A stretch of DNA of 64,000 nucleotides from an uncultured Lachnospiraceae bacterium (lineage in GTDB: Bacteria; Bacillota; Clostridia; Lachnospirales; Lachnospiraceae). A model generated the notes under the pieces. The model saw nothing but the letters and a program-made list of their open reading frames with translations, had not been told where the DNA came from and did no database searches. The position numbers and the translations under genes are program-made. The DNA lies in NCBI GenBank assembly GCA_902760755.1, contig CACWHK010000006.1:1-64000 (forward strand), in the 5' to 3' direction. Shown here piece after piece: positions 16,712 through 25,099 of this stretch (the first letter of the stretch is position 1; each line of letters starts with the position of its first letter).

Positions 16712-18073
16712 ATGGAGATAGAGGCGGCATTAAGCGCATTACTGGCAGAGGTGACGTCTGTTCCCGAAGGGGAGCAGGTGTCACTTTGTCATGCCGTGGG
16801 AAGAGTTCTTTCTGCGGATGTAAGGGCTCCCTTTGCGGTGCCCCATTTTCCGAAATCCGCCATGGATGGCTACGCTGTCCGGGCAGAGGATGTGCGGGAT
16901 GCCACACCGGAACGGCCGGTTCGGCTGAAGGTAGTGGGAGAGCTGCTGGCCGGGGATGATCCGGCCTTCATCCGAAGAGATCCTTCGGCCTGTTACGGAA
17001 GAGATCCTTCGGCCTGTTACGGAAGAGATCCTTCGGCCTCGCGGTCTCAGGATGACAGGATTTCCTGTCATTCTGAGCCGAAAGCGAAGCGTGAGCGGAG
17101 CGAAGGCGAAGAATCCCGTGACTTTGGTGGTACTGCTGTCCGGATCATGACCGGTGCTCCGGTTCCGGAGGGGTATGATGCCGTGGTGAAGCAGGAGGAT
17201 ACGGACTACGGGGAGACGGAGGTGTCCGTCTATCGCGGTGTGACTGCCTATACAAACTATTGCAGGGTCGGAGAGGATATTCCGGAAGGAAGCCTGGTGC
17301 TCCGGAAGGGACGCCGGATCGGAAGGATCGAAGCAGGGGTGCTTGCCAGCCTTGGGATTTCGGAGGTTTCCGTGGTTCGTCCCATCAGAGTGTCCGTTAT
17401 TTCCACGGGAAGTGAGCTCTGTTCATTGGGTGAGAACGGACAGGAGAAGGCTCCGCCGGTGGGCAGGATCTATAATAGTATCGCCGTAACCATCTCTTCG
17501 AGCCTTCCGGGAACGGATTTTTGTGTAAGCCGGGAAATCTGCCCGGATGATGCGGACCGGATCGCATCAGCTCTGGAGGAAGCGCTGAAGATCTCGGATG
17601 TGGTGATCACCACCGGAGGGGTCTCCGTAGGGAAGCGGGATCTTCTCCCGGAGGTGCTTTCACGGATCGGTGCGAAACGGATCTTCTCCGGCGTGGATAT
17701 CCAGCCGGGAACTCCCACCATCGGAAGCGTGAAGGACGGGAAGGTGATCCTCAGCCTCTCCGGGAACCCATATGCGGCACTGGTAAACTATGATCTGTAT
17801 TTCTGGGAGGTTGCAGCGAAGCTGACCGGCTGTTCGGCTTATCTTCCCATTTCCGAGGAAGCGGTTCTTGGCAGCGAATATACGAAGATCAATAAGCACC
17901 GGAGACTGCTCAGGGCGAAGGTTTGTGGCGGGCAGGTGACCCTGCCGGCAAAGAGCCACGCCTCGTCGGTGCAGAGCAATCTGCTGGATTGCAACTGTTA
18001 TATCGACATTCCTGCAGGGCAGGAGGTGGCACCGGGGGACAGGGTTAAGATTATTCGCATGCCTCTGGTTTAG
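16712..18073 (+). CDS. moeA: Molybdopterin molybdenumtransferase MoeA, carrying an in-frame repeat insertion
   Basis: Inserts molybdate into adenylylated molybdopterin. 453 residues; relatives have about 400. Conserved parts are PHFPKSAMDGYAVRAED, AVRIMTGAPVPEGYDAVVKQED, the MoCF domain VISTGSEL and TTGGVSVGKRD, SLSGNPYAALVNY and a beta-barrel C-terminus. Between GELLAGDDPA and GGTAVRIMTG lie about 50 extra residues (near 87-138) encoded by a palindromic repeat and a 24-bp tandem repeat; this is a loop in known MoeA folds, so the enzyme may tolerate it. Start ATG 16712 is four bases after the fdhA stop; no strong ribosome-binding site is visible, so coupling to fdhA is likely. Confidence 0.9.
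   Translation: MEIEAALSALLAEVTSVPEGEQVSLCHAVGRVLSADVRAPFAVPHFPKSAMDGYAVRAEDVRDATPERPVRLKVVGELLAGDDPAFIRRDPSACYGRDPSACYGRDPSASRSQDDRISCHSEPKAKRERSEGEESRDFGGTAVRIMTGAPVPEGYDAVVKQEDTDYGETEVSVYRGVTAYTNYCRVGEDIPEGSLVLRKGRRIGRIEAGVLASLGISEVSVVRPIRVSVISTGSELCSLGENGQEKAPPVGRIYNSIAVTISSSLPGTDFCVSREICPDDADRIASALEEALKISDVVITTGGVSVGKRDLLPEVLSRIGAKRIFSGVDIQPGTPTIGSVKDGKVILSLSGNPYAALVNYDLYFWEVAAKLTGCSAYLPISEEAVLGSEYTKINKHRRLLRAKVCGGQVTLPAKSHASSVQSNLLDCNCYIDIPAGQEVAPGDRVKIIRMPLV
16974..17115. repeat. Dispersed palindromic repeat, copy 2, with 24-bp tandem repeat, inside moeA
   Basis: A 24-base unit starting GAAGAGATCCTTCGGCC is repeated 2.75 times (16974-16997, 16998-17021, 17022-17040) and encodes RDPSACYG twice. 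Next come CTCAGGATGACAGGA (17046-17060) and TCCTGTCATTCTGAG (17063-17077), a 15-bp inverted repeat with one wobble, and the arm closes with GAAGAATC at 17108-17115. The frame of moeA runs through all of it. Confidence 0.85.
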
Positions 18074-18116
18074 GGCCCCCGAACAGGATGGCCGGGAGAC
18101 TGCGAAAGGAGGAGAC

Positions 18117-19142
18117 ATGAAGAGAAAAAAGAATAGAATGCTGTGCGCGCTCCTCTGCCTTTGCTTCTGCTTTTATCTTACGGGCTGCAAGGATACGTCG
18201 AAGGTGCGTCTTGGTACCGGAGATGAGGGCGGGACGTATTATGAATACACGAAGCGTATGTCCGAGCTGATGAAGGAGGAGTTTACATTCCAACTGAAAT
18301 CAACAGCAGGCTCCGAGGCGAATCTTCGGCTGATCCAGAAGGGCTTTCTGGACGTGGCCATCGTACAGGATGATGTACTGACCATGGTGATGGAGGGAGA
18401 CGCGAAATCTGACGGAGATGTTGTTGCAGGAGGCAGGAACTACAGCGCGGTTGCAGGTCTTTACACGGAGGCACTGCAGATCGTGGTCCGCGAGGATTCG
18501 GAGATCCGCTGTCTGGAAGAGCTGAAGGGATACCGGGTTTCTGTGGGAGAGAAGGATTCCGGGGTTCAAAGAAGTGCGGAGAACCTGCTTCGTCTTGCAG
18601 GAATCCGTGAGAACGAATTTAAGCGGAGAAATCTTTCCTTTACCGATGCGGCGGAAGCATTGCGTGAAGGAACCATAGATGCCTTCTTCTGCGTGGCGGG
18701 AGCACCCACCGGGGCGGTTGCCGGTCTTGCAAAGGAGATGAAGATCCGAATCCTTTCCATGGGAGAGGACGAGATCCGCGTCATCCGGAAAATGTACCCG
18801 GATTTTTATGCGTGTACGATTCCTGCCGGAACCTATAACGGACAGACGGAGGAGATACGGACTGTCGGCGTCCGGGCGGTTCTTGTGGCTGCAAATCAGC
18901 TGGATGAGGCAGTGGTCGAAAATCTGACGAAACAGATCATTTTGAATTCGAAAGAACTGAATACATTTATCGTGACGGACGGAGCGTTGACGCCGGAGAT
19001 GGCGGCGGAGGGAATTTCAACCCCGTTTCATCCGGGAGCGGCGAAATACCTGAAGGAGCGGGGCGTGGATGTTTCCGTGGAGCAGTCAAAGGGCTCCGGG
19101 ACGGTATTTGGCGGTCAGGACAGCGAGGGGGCCGGAGAATGA
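18117..19142 (+). CDS. TAXI-family solute-binding lipoprotein
   Basis: 341 residues with a lipoprotein signal (LTGC, Cys24) and the TAXI/NMT1-like fold start VRLGTGDEGGTYYEYTKRM, then FQLKSTAGSEANLRLIQKGFLDVAIVQDDV. TAXI proteins normally deliver substrate to a TRAP DctQM membrane component; none is present here. Instead its stop overlaps the start of a GltS-type symporter gene by four bases (ATGA), which suggests that the two proteins work together. AAAGGAGGA precedes the ATG. The ligand is unknown; carboxylates and glutamate-like molecules are typical. Its place within a molybdenum cofactor operon is unexplained. Confidence 0.87.
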   Translation: MKRKKNRMLCALLCLCFCFYLTGCKDTSKVRLGTGDEGGTYYEYTKRMSELMKEEFTFQLKSTAGSEANLRLIQKGFLDVAIVQDDVLTMVMEGDAKSDGDVVAGGRNYSAVAGLYTEALQIVVREDSEIRCLEELKGYRVSVGEKDSGVQRSAENLLRLAGIRENEFKRRNLSFTDAAEALREGTIDAFFCVAGAPTGAVAGLAKEMKIRILSMGEDEIRVIRKMYPDFYACTIPAGTYNGQTEEIRTVGVRAVLVAANQLDEAVVENLTKQIILNSKELNTFIVTDGALTPEMAAEGISTPFHPGAAKYLKERGVDVSVEQSKGSGTVFGGQDSEGAGE

Positions 19143-20332
19143 ACTATTCATTTGACATGTACCAGACCCTCGGGATCGCAACCGTGGCCCTCCTGTTCGG
19201 AACCTGGGTGAAAAAGAAGGTGTTCCTTCTTCAGAAGTTCTGTATTCCCGCGCCGGTTGTGGGAGGTCTGATCTATGCGATCCTGATGGCGGCGCTTTAC
19301 GGGATCTGGAATATAGAGTTCGATTATGATGAAACCCTGAAAAATATCTGCATGGTGATATTCTTTACCTCCATCGGTTTTCAGGCAAATGTAACGATCC
19401 TGAAGAAGGGAGGAGTCAGTCTCCTCATCTTCCTGGGAATCGTGGTCGCACTGGTTTTTGCACAGAACGGCCTGGCCCTCGGAGTAGCGAAGCTGATCGG
19501 TACGGATCTGAAGGTGGGGCTTGCAACAGGCTCTATCCCGATGATCGGCGGACATGGAACTGCCGGAGCCTTCGGTCCCATTCTTGAGGACTTCGGATTC
19601 AGCGGAGCCACCACGGTCTGTACCGCAGCGGCAACCTTCGGTCTTGTGGCCGGGTCGCTGATGGGCGGTCCCGTCGCCCAGCGGCTGATCCGGAAAAAGG
19701 GTCTGTTGGAGAAGACGGGCTCGGAGGATGCGACACTTCTTGCAAATGAAGAATTAAAACACCAGCATGAACCGGGCAGGTATGCGGCGGCAACGTATCA
19801 GCTGGCCATCGCCATGGGGCTCGGAACAGTGGTGTCCTGGCTTCTGTCCCTGACAGGAATGAAATTCCCGGTCTATATCGGGGCCATGATCATAGCAGCT
19901 ATCCTGCGAAATGTGGCAGACCGGTCGAAGCGGATCCGGATCAATATCTATCTGGGTGAGATCAATGATCTCGGAGGCATCTGCCTCTCACTGTTCCTCG
20001 GGATCGCCATGGTGACACTGAAGCTCTGGCAGATGGCGGAGCTGGCGCTCCCCCTTATGATCCTGCTTACGGCGCAGGTGGTCCTGATGTTCCTGTTTGC
20101 AAGGTTTATCGTATTCACGCTGATGGGAAGGGATTATGATGCGGCGGTGCTGTCCGCCGGAATCTGCGGCTTTGGAATGGGAGCAACCCCGAACGCCATG
20201 GCCAATATGCAGGCAGTGACCGAAAAGTATAAACCGTCGGTGAAGGCATACCTGCTTGTTCCCATCGTCGGAAGTATGTTTACGGATTTTATCAACAGTC
20301 TGGTAATTACGTTGTTTATAAATATGGTCTGA
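19139..20332 (+). CDS. gltS: GltS-type sodium/glutamate symporter
   Basis: Integral membrane secondary transporter, 397 residues, about 10-12 hydrophobic segments in two inverted halves. The GltS signatures are clear: PAPVVGGLIYA, TSIGFQANVTILKKGG, IGGHGTAGAFGPILEDFGFSGA, a second CGFGMGATPNAMANMQAVTEKY, and KAYLLVPIVGSMFTDFINS near the end. The family takes up glutamate with sodium. It is translationally coupled to the TAXI lipoprotein upstream (ATGA overlap), so substrate capture from outside may feed it. True substrate not known. Confidence 0.9.
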   Translation: MNYSFDMYQTLGIATVALLFGTWVKKKVFLLQKFCIPAPVVGGLIYAILMAALYGIWNIEFDYDETLKNICMVIFFTSIGFQANVTILKKGGVSLLIFLGIVVALVFAQNGLALGVAKLIGTDLKVGLATGSIPMIGGHGTAGAFGPILEDFGFSGATTVCTAAATFGLVAGSLMGGPVAQRLIRKKGLLEKTGSEDATLLANEELKHQHEPGRYAAATYQLAIAMGLGTVVSWLLSLTGMKFPVYIGAMIIAAILRNVADRSKRIRINIYLGEINDLGGICLSLFLGIAMVTLKLWQMAELALPLMILLTAQVVLMFLFARFIVFTLMGRDYDAAVLSAGICGFGMGATPNAMANMQAVTEKYKPSVKAYLLVPIVGSMFTDFINSLVITLFINMV

Positions 20333-20347
20333 CACGGGAGGAAAACT

Positions 20348-20683
20348 ATGGACGACAGAAAACTGCACGTATCCTTTGATTCCGAAAACCTTGCATTTCC
20401 GGAGATCAAGGTACAGGAAAATGTAAAGCATGTGACATACTATCCCCAGGGTGTATGCTCGGTTCAGATTGATTTTGATCTGGATTCCGAGGGCCGGATC
20501 CATAATCTGGCATATATCCGCGGCTGCAACGGGAACCTGAAGGCCATCGGAAGACTGGTGGAGGGAAAGCCGGCAGCGGAGGTGGCTGATATCCTGCGGG
20601 GAAATCAGTGCCAGATGCGCGGAACCTCCTGCGCGGATCAGCTGGCGAAGGCCATCGATCAGGAGCTGGCAAAGAATCAGTAA
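20348..20683 (+). CDS. TSCPD-domain protein (TIGR03905 type)
   Basis: 111 residues. The C-terminal half has the pattern of the TSCPD domain, also found at the end of some ribonucleotide reductases, with CSVQIDFDLDSEGRIHN, GCNGNLKAIGRLVEGKP and RGTSCADQLAKAI. Conserved Cys residues suggest metal or redox binding. GGAGG precedes the ATG. It sits between gltS and mobAB, 14 bases from each. Function unknown; its presence in a cofactor operon is the only hint. Confidence 0.8.
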   Translation: MDDRKLHVSFDSENLAFPEIKVQENVKHVTYYPQGVCSVQIDFDLDSEGRIHNLAYIRGCNGNLKAIGRLVEGKPAAEVADILRGNQCQMRGTSCADQLAKAIDQELAKNQ

Positions 20684-20697
20684 CAGGAGCAAGGAAT

Positions 20698-21852
20698 ATG
20701 GGACACGGAAAGAATTCATCCGCGACGGCATTTTCCGTCGGCATCCTGGCCGGCGGAAAGAGCACGCGCATGGGGCAAAATAAAGCCCTGATGGAATATC
20801 AGAATGAGACCATGATCGGAAGGATCTCCCGGGAGTTTTCGAAGCTCGGAGAGGTTCTTGTTTCTGCGTCCGCCCGCGGTCTCTATGAGGCGGAAGGCCT
20901 CCGGGTCGTATATGATGAGGCAAAGGAGATCGGACCCATCGAGGGTATCCGTCAGCTGGTGACCGCGTCCGGTGAGGAGTATATCTTCATCTGTGCGGCA
21001 GACATGCCCTTTGTGACAGTGGAGCTGGCGAAGTATCTCGCGGAGTTTATCTCCTCGGATTATGACTGCTATGTGGTGGCAGACGAGGAGCGGGTTCACC
21101 CCCTCTGCGCCATTTATTCCAAGCGGATCCTGCCCGTGATCGAAGAGCTGATCCGGGAAGGAAAGTACCGGCTGATGGAGCTTCTCTCTCGTGTAAGAAC
21201 GAAGTATATCAGCCTGGAGCATACCACATTTGACCGGCGGGTTCTTCGAAATGTGAACACGAAGGATGAGTTCCTTCGCCTGTCCCTGCCGGTGATCTTC
21301 GCGGTCAGCGGATATAAGAATACAGGGAAGACCTGGCTGATCGAGAAGCTGATCAACGAATTCATCCGGTCCGGCTACTCGGTTGGTGTGCTGAAGCATG
21401 ACGGACAGGATCATATCATAGAGGCAGACGGAACGGACACCCGGCGGCACAGAGAAGCCGGAGCCGTCAGTACATGTGTATTCTCCGATTCGGAGTATGT
21501 ACTGACCGTGGAGTCTTCCTACCGGAAGCATTTTGTAACCTCCGGAACGAAGACCTCCGGCAGCGAGTCCGACGACGGCGCAGCGTATGCGCAGGCGGAG
21601 CGTCTCATCGATGAAATGAAGAGCCTGCCCGAAGCACCGGATGTGATCATCCTGGAGGGCTTCAAGAAGTCGAAGTACCCGAAGGTGGAGATTGTCCGGG
21701 GCAGCGTGGTGCCCCACAGTGTGGCGGATCCCGCAACGCTGATCTGCATAGCAACCGATATGGAATCCCCCGAAGAAGTGTCCTGCCCAGTGTACGGACT
21801 CAGTGATGTTCCGGGGATTTTTTCGTGCATACGGGAATATTTTTCTATATGA
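20698..21852 (+). CDS. mobAB: MobA-MobB fusion: Mo cofactor guanylyltransferase and P-loop adaptor
   Basis: 384 residues. The MobA half (about 1-195) adds GMP to molybdopterin; it shows VGILAGGKSTRMGQNKALME, the acidic AADMPFV and HPLCAIY. The MobB half (from about 200) is a P-loop GTPase-like protein with AVSGYKNTGKTWLIEKLI, LKHDGQD, DGTDTRRHREAGA and VIILEGFKKSKYPKVEI. It makes bis-MGD for formate dehydrogenase. Start ATG 20698 has AAGGA just upstream; an earlier ATG lies within the TSCPD gene and is rejected. The fusion keeps both activities on one chain. Confidence 0.92.
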   Translation: MGHGKNSSATAFSVGILAGGKSTRMGQNKALMEYQNETMIGRISREFSKLGEVLVSASARGLYEAEGLRVVYDEAKEIGPIEGIRQLVTASGEEYIFICAADMPFVTVELAKYLAEFISSDYDCYVVADEERVHPLCAIYSKRILPVIEELIREGKYRLMELLSRVRTKYISLEHTTFDRRVLRNVNTKDEFLRLSLPVIFAVSGYKNTGKTWLIEKLINEFIRSGYSVGVLKHDGQDHIIEADGTDTRRHREAGAVSTCVFSDSEYVLTVESSYRKHFVTSGTKTSGSESDDGAAYAQAERLIDEMKSLPEAPDVIILEGFKKSKYPKVEIVRGSVVPHSVADPATLICIATDMESPEEVSCPVYGLSDVPGIFSCIREYFSI

Positions 21853-21880
21853 TGCAGGGGAACCGAACATAGGAGTAAAT

Positions 21881-22915
21881 ATGAAATTAATTGATACAAG
21901 AGACGCCGTCGGTCATGTGCTCTGTCATGATATCACGCAGATCCTGCCGGGAAAGAGCAAGGGTCCGGTATTTAAGAAGGGGCATGTGGTGACGGAGGAG
22001 GATATCCGGGTTCTGCTTTCCGTGGGAAAGGAACATCTCTATGTCTGGGAGAAGACGGAGGGAATGCTGCATGAGGACGAAGCGGCAGAGATCCTTCGGC
22101 AGATCTGCATGGGGGACTCTGATACCATGACCGCCTCGGAGCCGGCAGAGGGAAAGATCGAGATCCGTGCCGCCATGGACGGACTCTTAAAGATCGACCG
22201 GAAGAAGCTGCAGGCGGTAAACAGTCTCGGAGAAATGATGATCGCCAGCATCCATGGGGATTATCCCGTAAGGAAGGGCGATAAGCTGGCAGGGACCCGT
22301 GTGATCCCGCTTGTGATCGAAGAAGAAAAGATGAAGAAGGCGAAGGAGGCAGCGGGAGAGGGACCGATCCTTTCCATCCTGCCCTTCCGTCATGTGCGCT
22401 ACGGACTGGTCACCACCGGAAATGAAGTGGCCCTCGGCAGGATCGAGGATTCCTTCGGACCGGTGCTGAAGCGGAAAATGGCGGAGTATGATACGGAGTG
22501 CATGGGACAGGTGATCCTGACGGATGACCGGGAGAAGATCACGGCAGAGATCCGAAGCTTTGCGGAGGATGGTGCGGATCTTATCCTTTGCAGCGGCGGA
22601 ATGAGCGTGGACCCGGATGACAGAACTCCGGGTGCCATCCGGGATACCGGGGCAGAGGTTGTAAGCTACGGCGCACCGGTGCTTCCGGGAGCCATGTTCC
22701 TGCTGGCATACCTTGATCAGGGAGACCGGGTGGTTCCCGTGCTGGGTCTGCCGGGCTGTATCATGTATGCGAAGCGGACCATCTTTGACCTGGTGCTTCC
22801 GCGGGTGCTGGCCGGAGAGCGGCTTGGCGCAGAGGATCTTTGCCGGTATGGCGAGGGAGGTCTTTGCCTTAGCTGTCCGGTGTGTCATTTCCCGAACTGT
22901 CAGTTCGGAAAGTAA
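21881..22915 (+). CDS. MoeA-like molybdopterin-binding protein with C-terminal Cys cluster
   Basis: 344 residues. The MoCF/MogA-like domain lies in the second half, with VRYGLVTTGNEVALG (near 173), ILCSGGMSVDPDDRTPGAIRD (near 236) and VLGLPGCIMYAKRTIFDLVLPR. The N-terminal half begins MKLIDTRDAVGHVLCHDI, as in the clostridial MoeA-like proteins that accompany molybdoenzymes. It lacks the full MoeA domain set, so the role is probably chaperone or cofactor binding rather than a second MoeA. The tail LSCPVCHFPNCQFGK has four closely spaced Cys, a possible metal site. ATG 21881 has AGGAG six bases upstream. Confidence 0.8.
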   Translation: MKLIDTRDAVGHVLCHDITQILPGKSKGPVFKKGHVVTEEDIRVLLSVGKEHLYVWEKTEGMLHEDEAAEILRQICMGDSDTMTASEPAEGKIEIRAAMDGLLKIDRKKLQAVNSLGEMMIASIHGDYPVRKGDKLAGTRVIPLVIEEEKMKKAKEAAGEGPILSILPFRHVRYGLVTTGNEVALGRIEDSFGPVLKRKMAEYDTECMGQVILTDDREKITAEIRSFAEDGADLILCSGGMSVDPDDRTPGAIRDTGAEVVSYGAPVLPGAMFLLAYLDQGDRVVPVLGLPGCIMYAKRTIFDLVLPRVLAGERLGAEDLCRYGEGGLCLSCPVCHFPNCQFGK

Positions 22916-22954
22916 CACGGAGCGCGAAAGCGCGCAGTGTGGAATGGAGCAATT

Positions 22955-23440
22955 ATGAGTGAATTTACACATATCAATGAGCGTGGCGAAGCCAATATGG
23001 TGGATGTAACGGCGAAGGAAGAGACTCTTCGCTATGCGAAGGCGTCCGGCCGGATCCATGTGAATCAGGAGGTTCTGGATGCAGTGTCCGGAAAGCCGGG
23101 GAAGCTTACAAAGGGTGATATCCTGGGGGCAGCACGGATCGCAGGGATCATGGCGGCAAAGAAGACACCGGAGCTGATCCCCCTTTGCCATACGCTGCTG
23201 CTTACGAAGGTGGAGGTGGGCTTTGAGGTTCAGGAGGAGGAAATGAGTATCCTTTGTACCGCAGAGGTTCGGCTCACCGGGAAAACAGGAGCGGAGATGG
23301 AGGCACTGACGGCGGTCAGCGTGGCGCTGCTCACCATTTACGATATGTGTAAGGCAGTAGATAAGACCATGGTGATCGACCGGGTACAGCTCGAAGAAAA
23401 GGACGGAGGAAGAACCGGACACTTTGTACGAGGGCAATAA
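22955..23440 (+). CDS. moaC: Cyclic pyranopterin monophosphate synthase MoaC
   Basis: Second enzyme of molybdopterin synthesis, turning the MoaA product into cPMP. 161 residues, usual length. [77 protein letters not shown] and the catalytic Asp-Lys region are all present. ATG 22955 has GGAGC six bases before it. A small GCGCGAAAGCGC hairpin lies between it and the previous gene. Confidence 0.96.
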   Translation: MSEFTHINERGEANMVDVTAKEETLRYAKASGRIHVNQEVLDAVSGKPGKLTKGDILGAARIAGIMAAKKTPELIPLCHTLLLTKVEVGFEVQEEEMSILCTAEVRLTGKTGAEMEALTAVSVALLTIYDMCKAVDKTMVIDRVQLEEKDGGRTGHFVRGQ

Positions 23441-23501
23441 ACCGGATGTATTGAGCAAGAGAGATTACCTCCCGGTCATCCATGGGTGACAGGAGAATGA
23501 A

Positions 23502-24332
23502 ATGAAGATCAAAAAAAGGATTATTACGGTACTGTTAACCTGCGGCATGCTGCTTTCCATGGCAGGCTGCGGCAGTAGTAAAGCAACAGGTGAGGATAAG
23601 ACGGAGGCGGCCACAACAGCAACTGCCGGAGTGAAGGTGGAGCTTACCATTCTGGCGGCCGCATCCCTTACGGATGTCTGCAACGAGTTGAAGGATATGT
23701 ATGAGAAGAGTCATGCGGGTGTAACCCTTACCTTCTCTTATGCAGGCTCCGGTGCACTGCAGACCCAGATCGAAGAGGGTGCTCCCGCGGACATCTTCAT
23801 TTCCGCGGCGAAGAAGCAGATGAAGGCGCTTTCGGAAAAGAATCTGATGAAGGAGGATACCGTCGGGAATCTGCTGGAGAACAAGGTGGTTCTGATCGTT
23901 CCCGCGGACAGCACTCTGGGACTTACCTCCTTCGAGGATGTGAAGAAGGACGCTGTGAAGATGATCGGTCTCGGGGAGATCGACAGTGTTCCGGCAGGAC
24001 AGTATGCAAAGGCCGTTTTCACCACCCTTGGTTTCTGGGATGCAGTGGAGAAGAAGGCGAATTTCGGTACGGATGTCCGCACAGTTCTCGGCTGGGTGGA
24101 ATCCTCGGCAGTGGACTGCGGAGTGGTTTATGCAACCGATGCCTATACCACCGATAAGGTAAAGATCGTGGCAGAGGCTCCGGAGGGCTCCTGTGACAAG
24201 GTGATCTACCCGGCAGGGGTTGTTGCGGCAAGTAAGAATGGGGATGCTGCCGGGGAATTTCTGGATTACCTGAAGAGTGATGAGGCTATGCAGGTATTTG
24301 AGAAGTACGGCTTCGTGAAGGCCACCGAATAA
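23502..24332 (+). CDS. modA: Molybdate ABC transporter substrate-binding lipoprotein ModA
   Basis: Captures molybdate or tungstate outside the cell. 276 residues with a lipobox (MAGC, Cys23). Typical ModA motifs: LTILAAASLTDVCNELKDMYEK, TLTFSYAGSGALQTQIEEGAPADIFISAAKKQM, VGLGEIDSVPAGQYAKA and GWVESSAVDCGVVYATDAY. A GGAGAATGAA ribosome-binding site precedes the ATG. First gene of modABC, directly after moaC; supplies the metal for the cofactor made by the same operon. Confidence 0.95.
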   Translation: MKIKKRIITVLLTCGMLLSMAGCGSSKATGEDKTEAATTATAGVKVELTILAAASLTDVCNELKDMYEKSHAGVTLTFSYAGSGALQTQIEEGAPADIFISAAKKQMKALSEKNLMKEDTVGNLLENKVVLIVPADSTLGLTSFEDVKKDAVKMIGLGEIDSVPAGQYAKAVFTTLGFWDAVEKKANFGTDVRTVLGWVESSAVDCGVVYATDAYTTDKVKIVAEAPEGSCDKVIYPAGVVAASKNGDAAGEFLDYLKSDEAMQVFEKYGFVKATE

Positions 24333-24349
24333 TACGAAGGATCGCGTAT

Positions 24350-24385
24350 GCTACATCCCGTGCAGGTATCGGCAGGGGGTGTAGC
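24350..24385 (+). promoter_or_regulatory. Hairpin between modA and modB
   Basis: GCTACATCCC (24350-24359) pairs with GGGGTGTAGC (24376-24385) over 10 bp with one G-U pair and a 16-base loop. No T-run follows, so it is not a classical terminator. It may protect or thin the transcript after modA, giving more binding protein than permease, as is usual for such hairpins. Confidence 0.5.
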
Positions 24386-24397
24386 GACAGGTGCATT

Positions 24398-25069
24398 ATG
24401 GATTTTTCACCATTATGGATATCATTAAAAATCGCCCTGACTGCAACCGTCATCACATTTTTCCTGGGACTGGTTGCAGCCTGGGGAGTAACTTACCTTC
24501 GCAGGGCGAAGCACATCGTGGACGGAGTCCTCTCCGTCCCCCTGGTGCTTCCGCCCACGGTGGTGGGTTTTCTTCTGCTGATCGCCTTCGGGCGGAATTC
24601 CGGCTTCGGGCAGTTTCTGGAGAGCATCGGGGTGAACATCATTTTTACCTGGCAGGGCGCAGTGATCGCAGCCGTGGTGATCTCCTTCCCGGTGATGTAC
24701 CGGGGAGCCAGAGGTGCCATCGAGCAGGTGGATGAGGACCTGATCTTTGCGGCGAGGACCCTTGGGATGAAGGAGTTTACGATCCTTCGGAGGGTGATCC
24801 TTCCCTCGGCCTGGCCGGGGATCGCAGCCGCTGCGGTGCTGTCCTTTGCACGGGCCCTGGGAGAGTTCGGAGCCACCATCATGATCGCCGGCAATCTTCC
24901 GGGAAAGACCCAGACCATGTCGGTTGCGGTCTACACCGCCATGCAGGGCGGAAACCGGGAGCTGGCACTGAAGTGGGTGCTGGTGATTGTTACATTTTCT
25001 CTGACCATCCTGATCCTTATGAATTACTGGACCGGGAAGAGCTTCCGGAAGAAGCGGAAGGCATCATAA
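24398..25069 (+). CDS. modB: Molybdate ABC transporter permease ModB
   Basis: 223 residues, five to six membrane segments. The permease EAA-type loop is visible as EQVDEDLIFAARTLGMKEFTILRRVILPSAWPGIAAA; PLVLPPTVVGFLLL and FARALGEFGATIMIAGN are typical of ModB. ATG 24398 follows the modA-modB hairpin with only a weak AGGTG signal. Works with ModA and ModC. Confidence 0.94.
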   Translation: MDFSPLWISLKIALTATVITFFLGLVAAWGVTYLRRAKHIVDGVLSVPLVLPPTVVGFLLLIAFGRNSGFGQFLESIGVNIIFTWQGAVIAAVVISFPVMYRGARGAIEQVDEDLIFAARTLGMKEFTILRRVILPSAWPGIAAAAVLSFARALGEFGATIMIAGNLPGKTQTMSVAVYTAMQGGNRELALKWVLVIVTFSLTILILMNYWTGKSFRKKRKAS

Positions 25070-25099
25070 AACCGGATTAATGCAGCAGAGGGCTAAGGC

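Noticed and set aside
14680..16713. 677-residue open frame opposite the formate dehydrogenase gene
   Set aside because: Antisense shadow of a well-conserved coding region; rich in His, Leu and Arg without motifs.
16974..17040. Tandem 24-bp units as a CRISPR array
   Set aside because: Units are contiguous with no spacers and are part of the moeA frame.
22937..22954. Upstream start of moaC (MWNGAI)
   Set aside because: Family proteins start at the MSEFTH equivalent and GGAGC serves ATG 22955.
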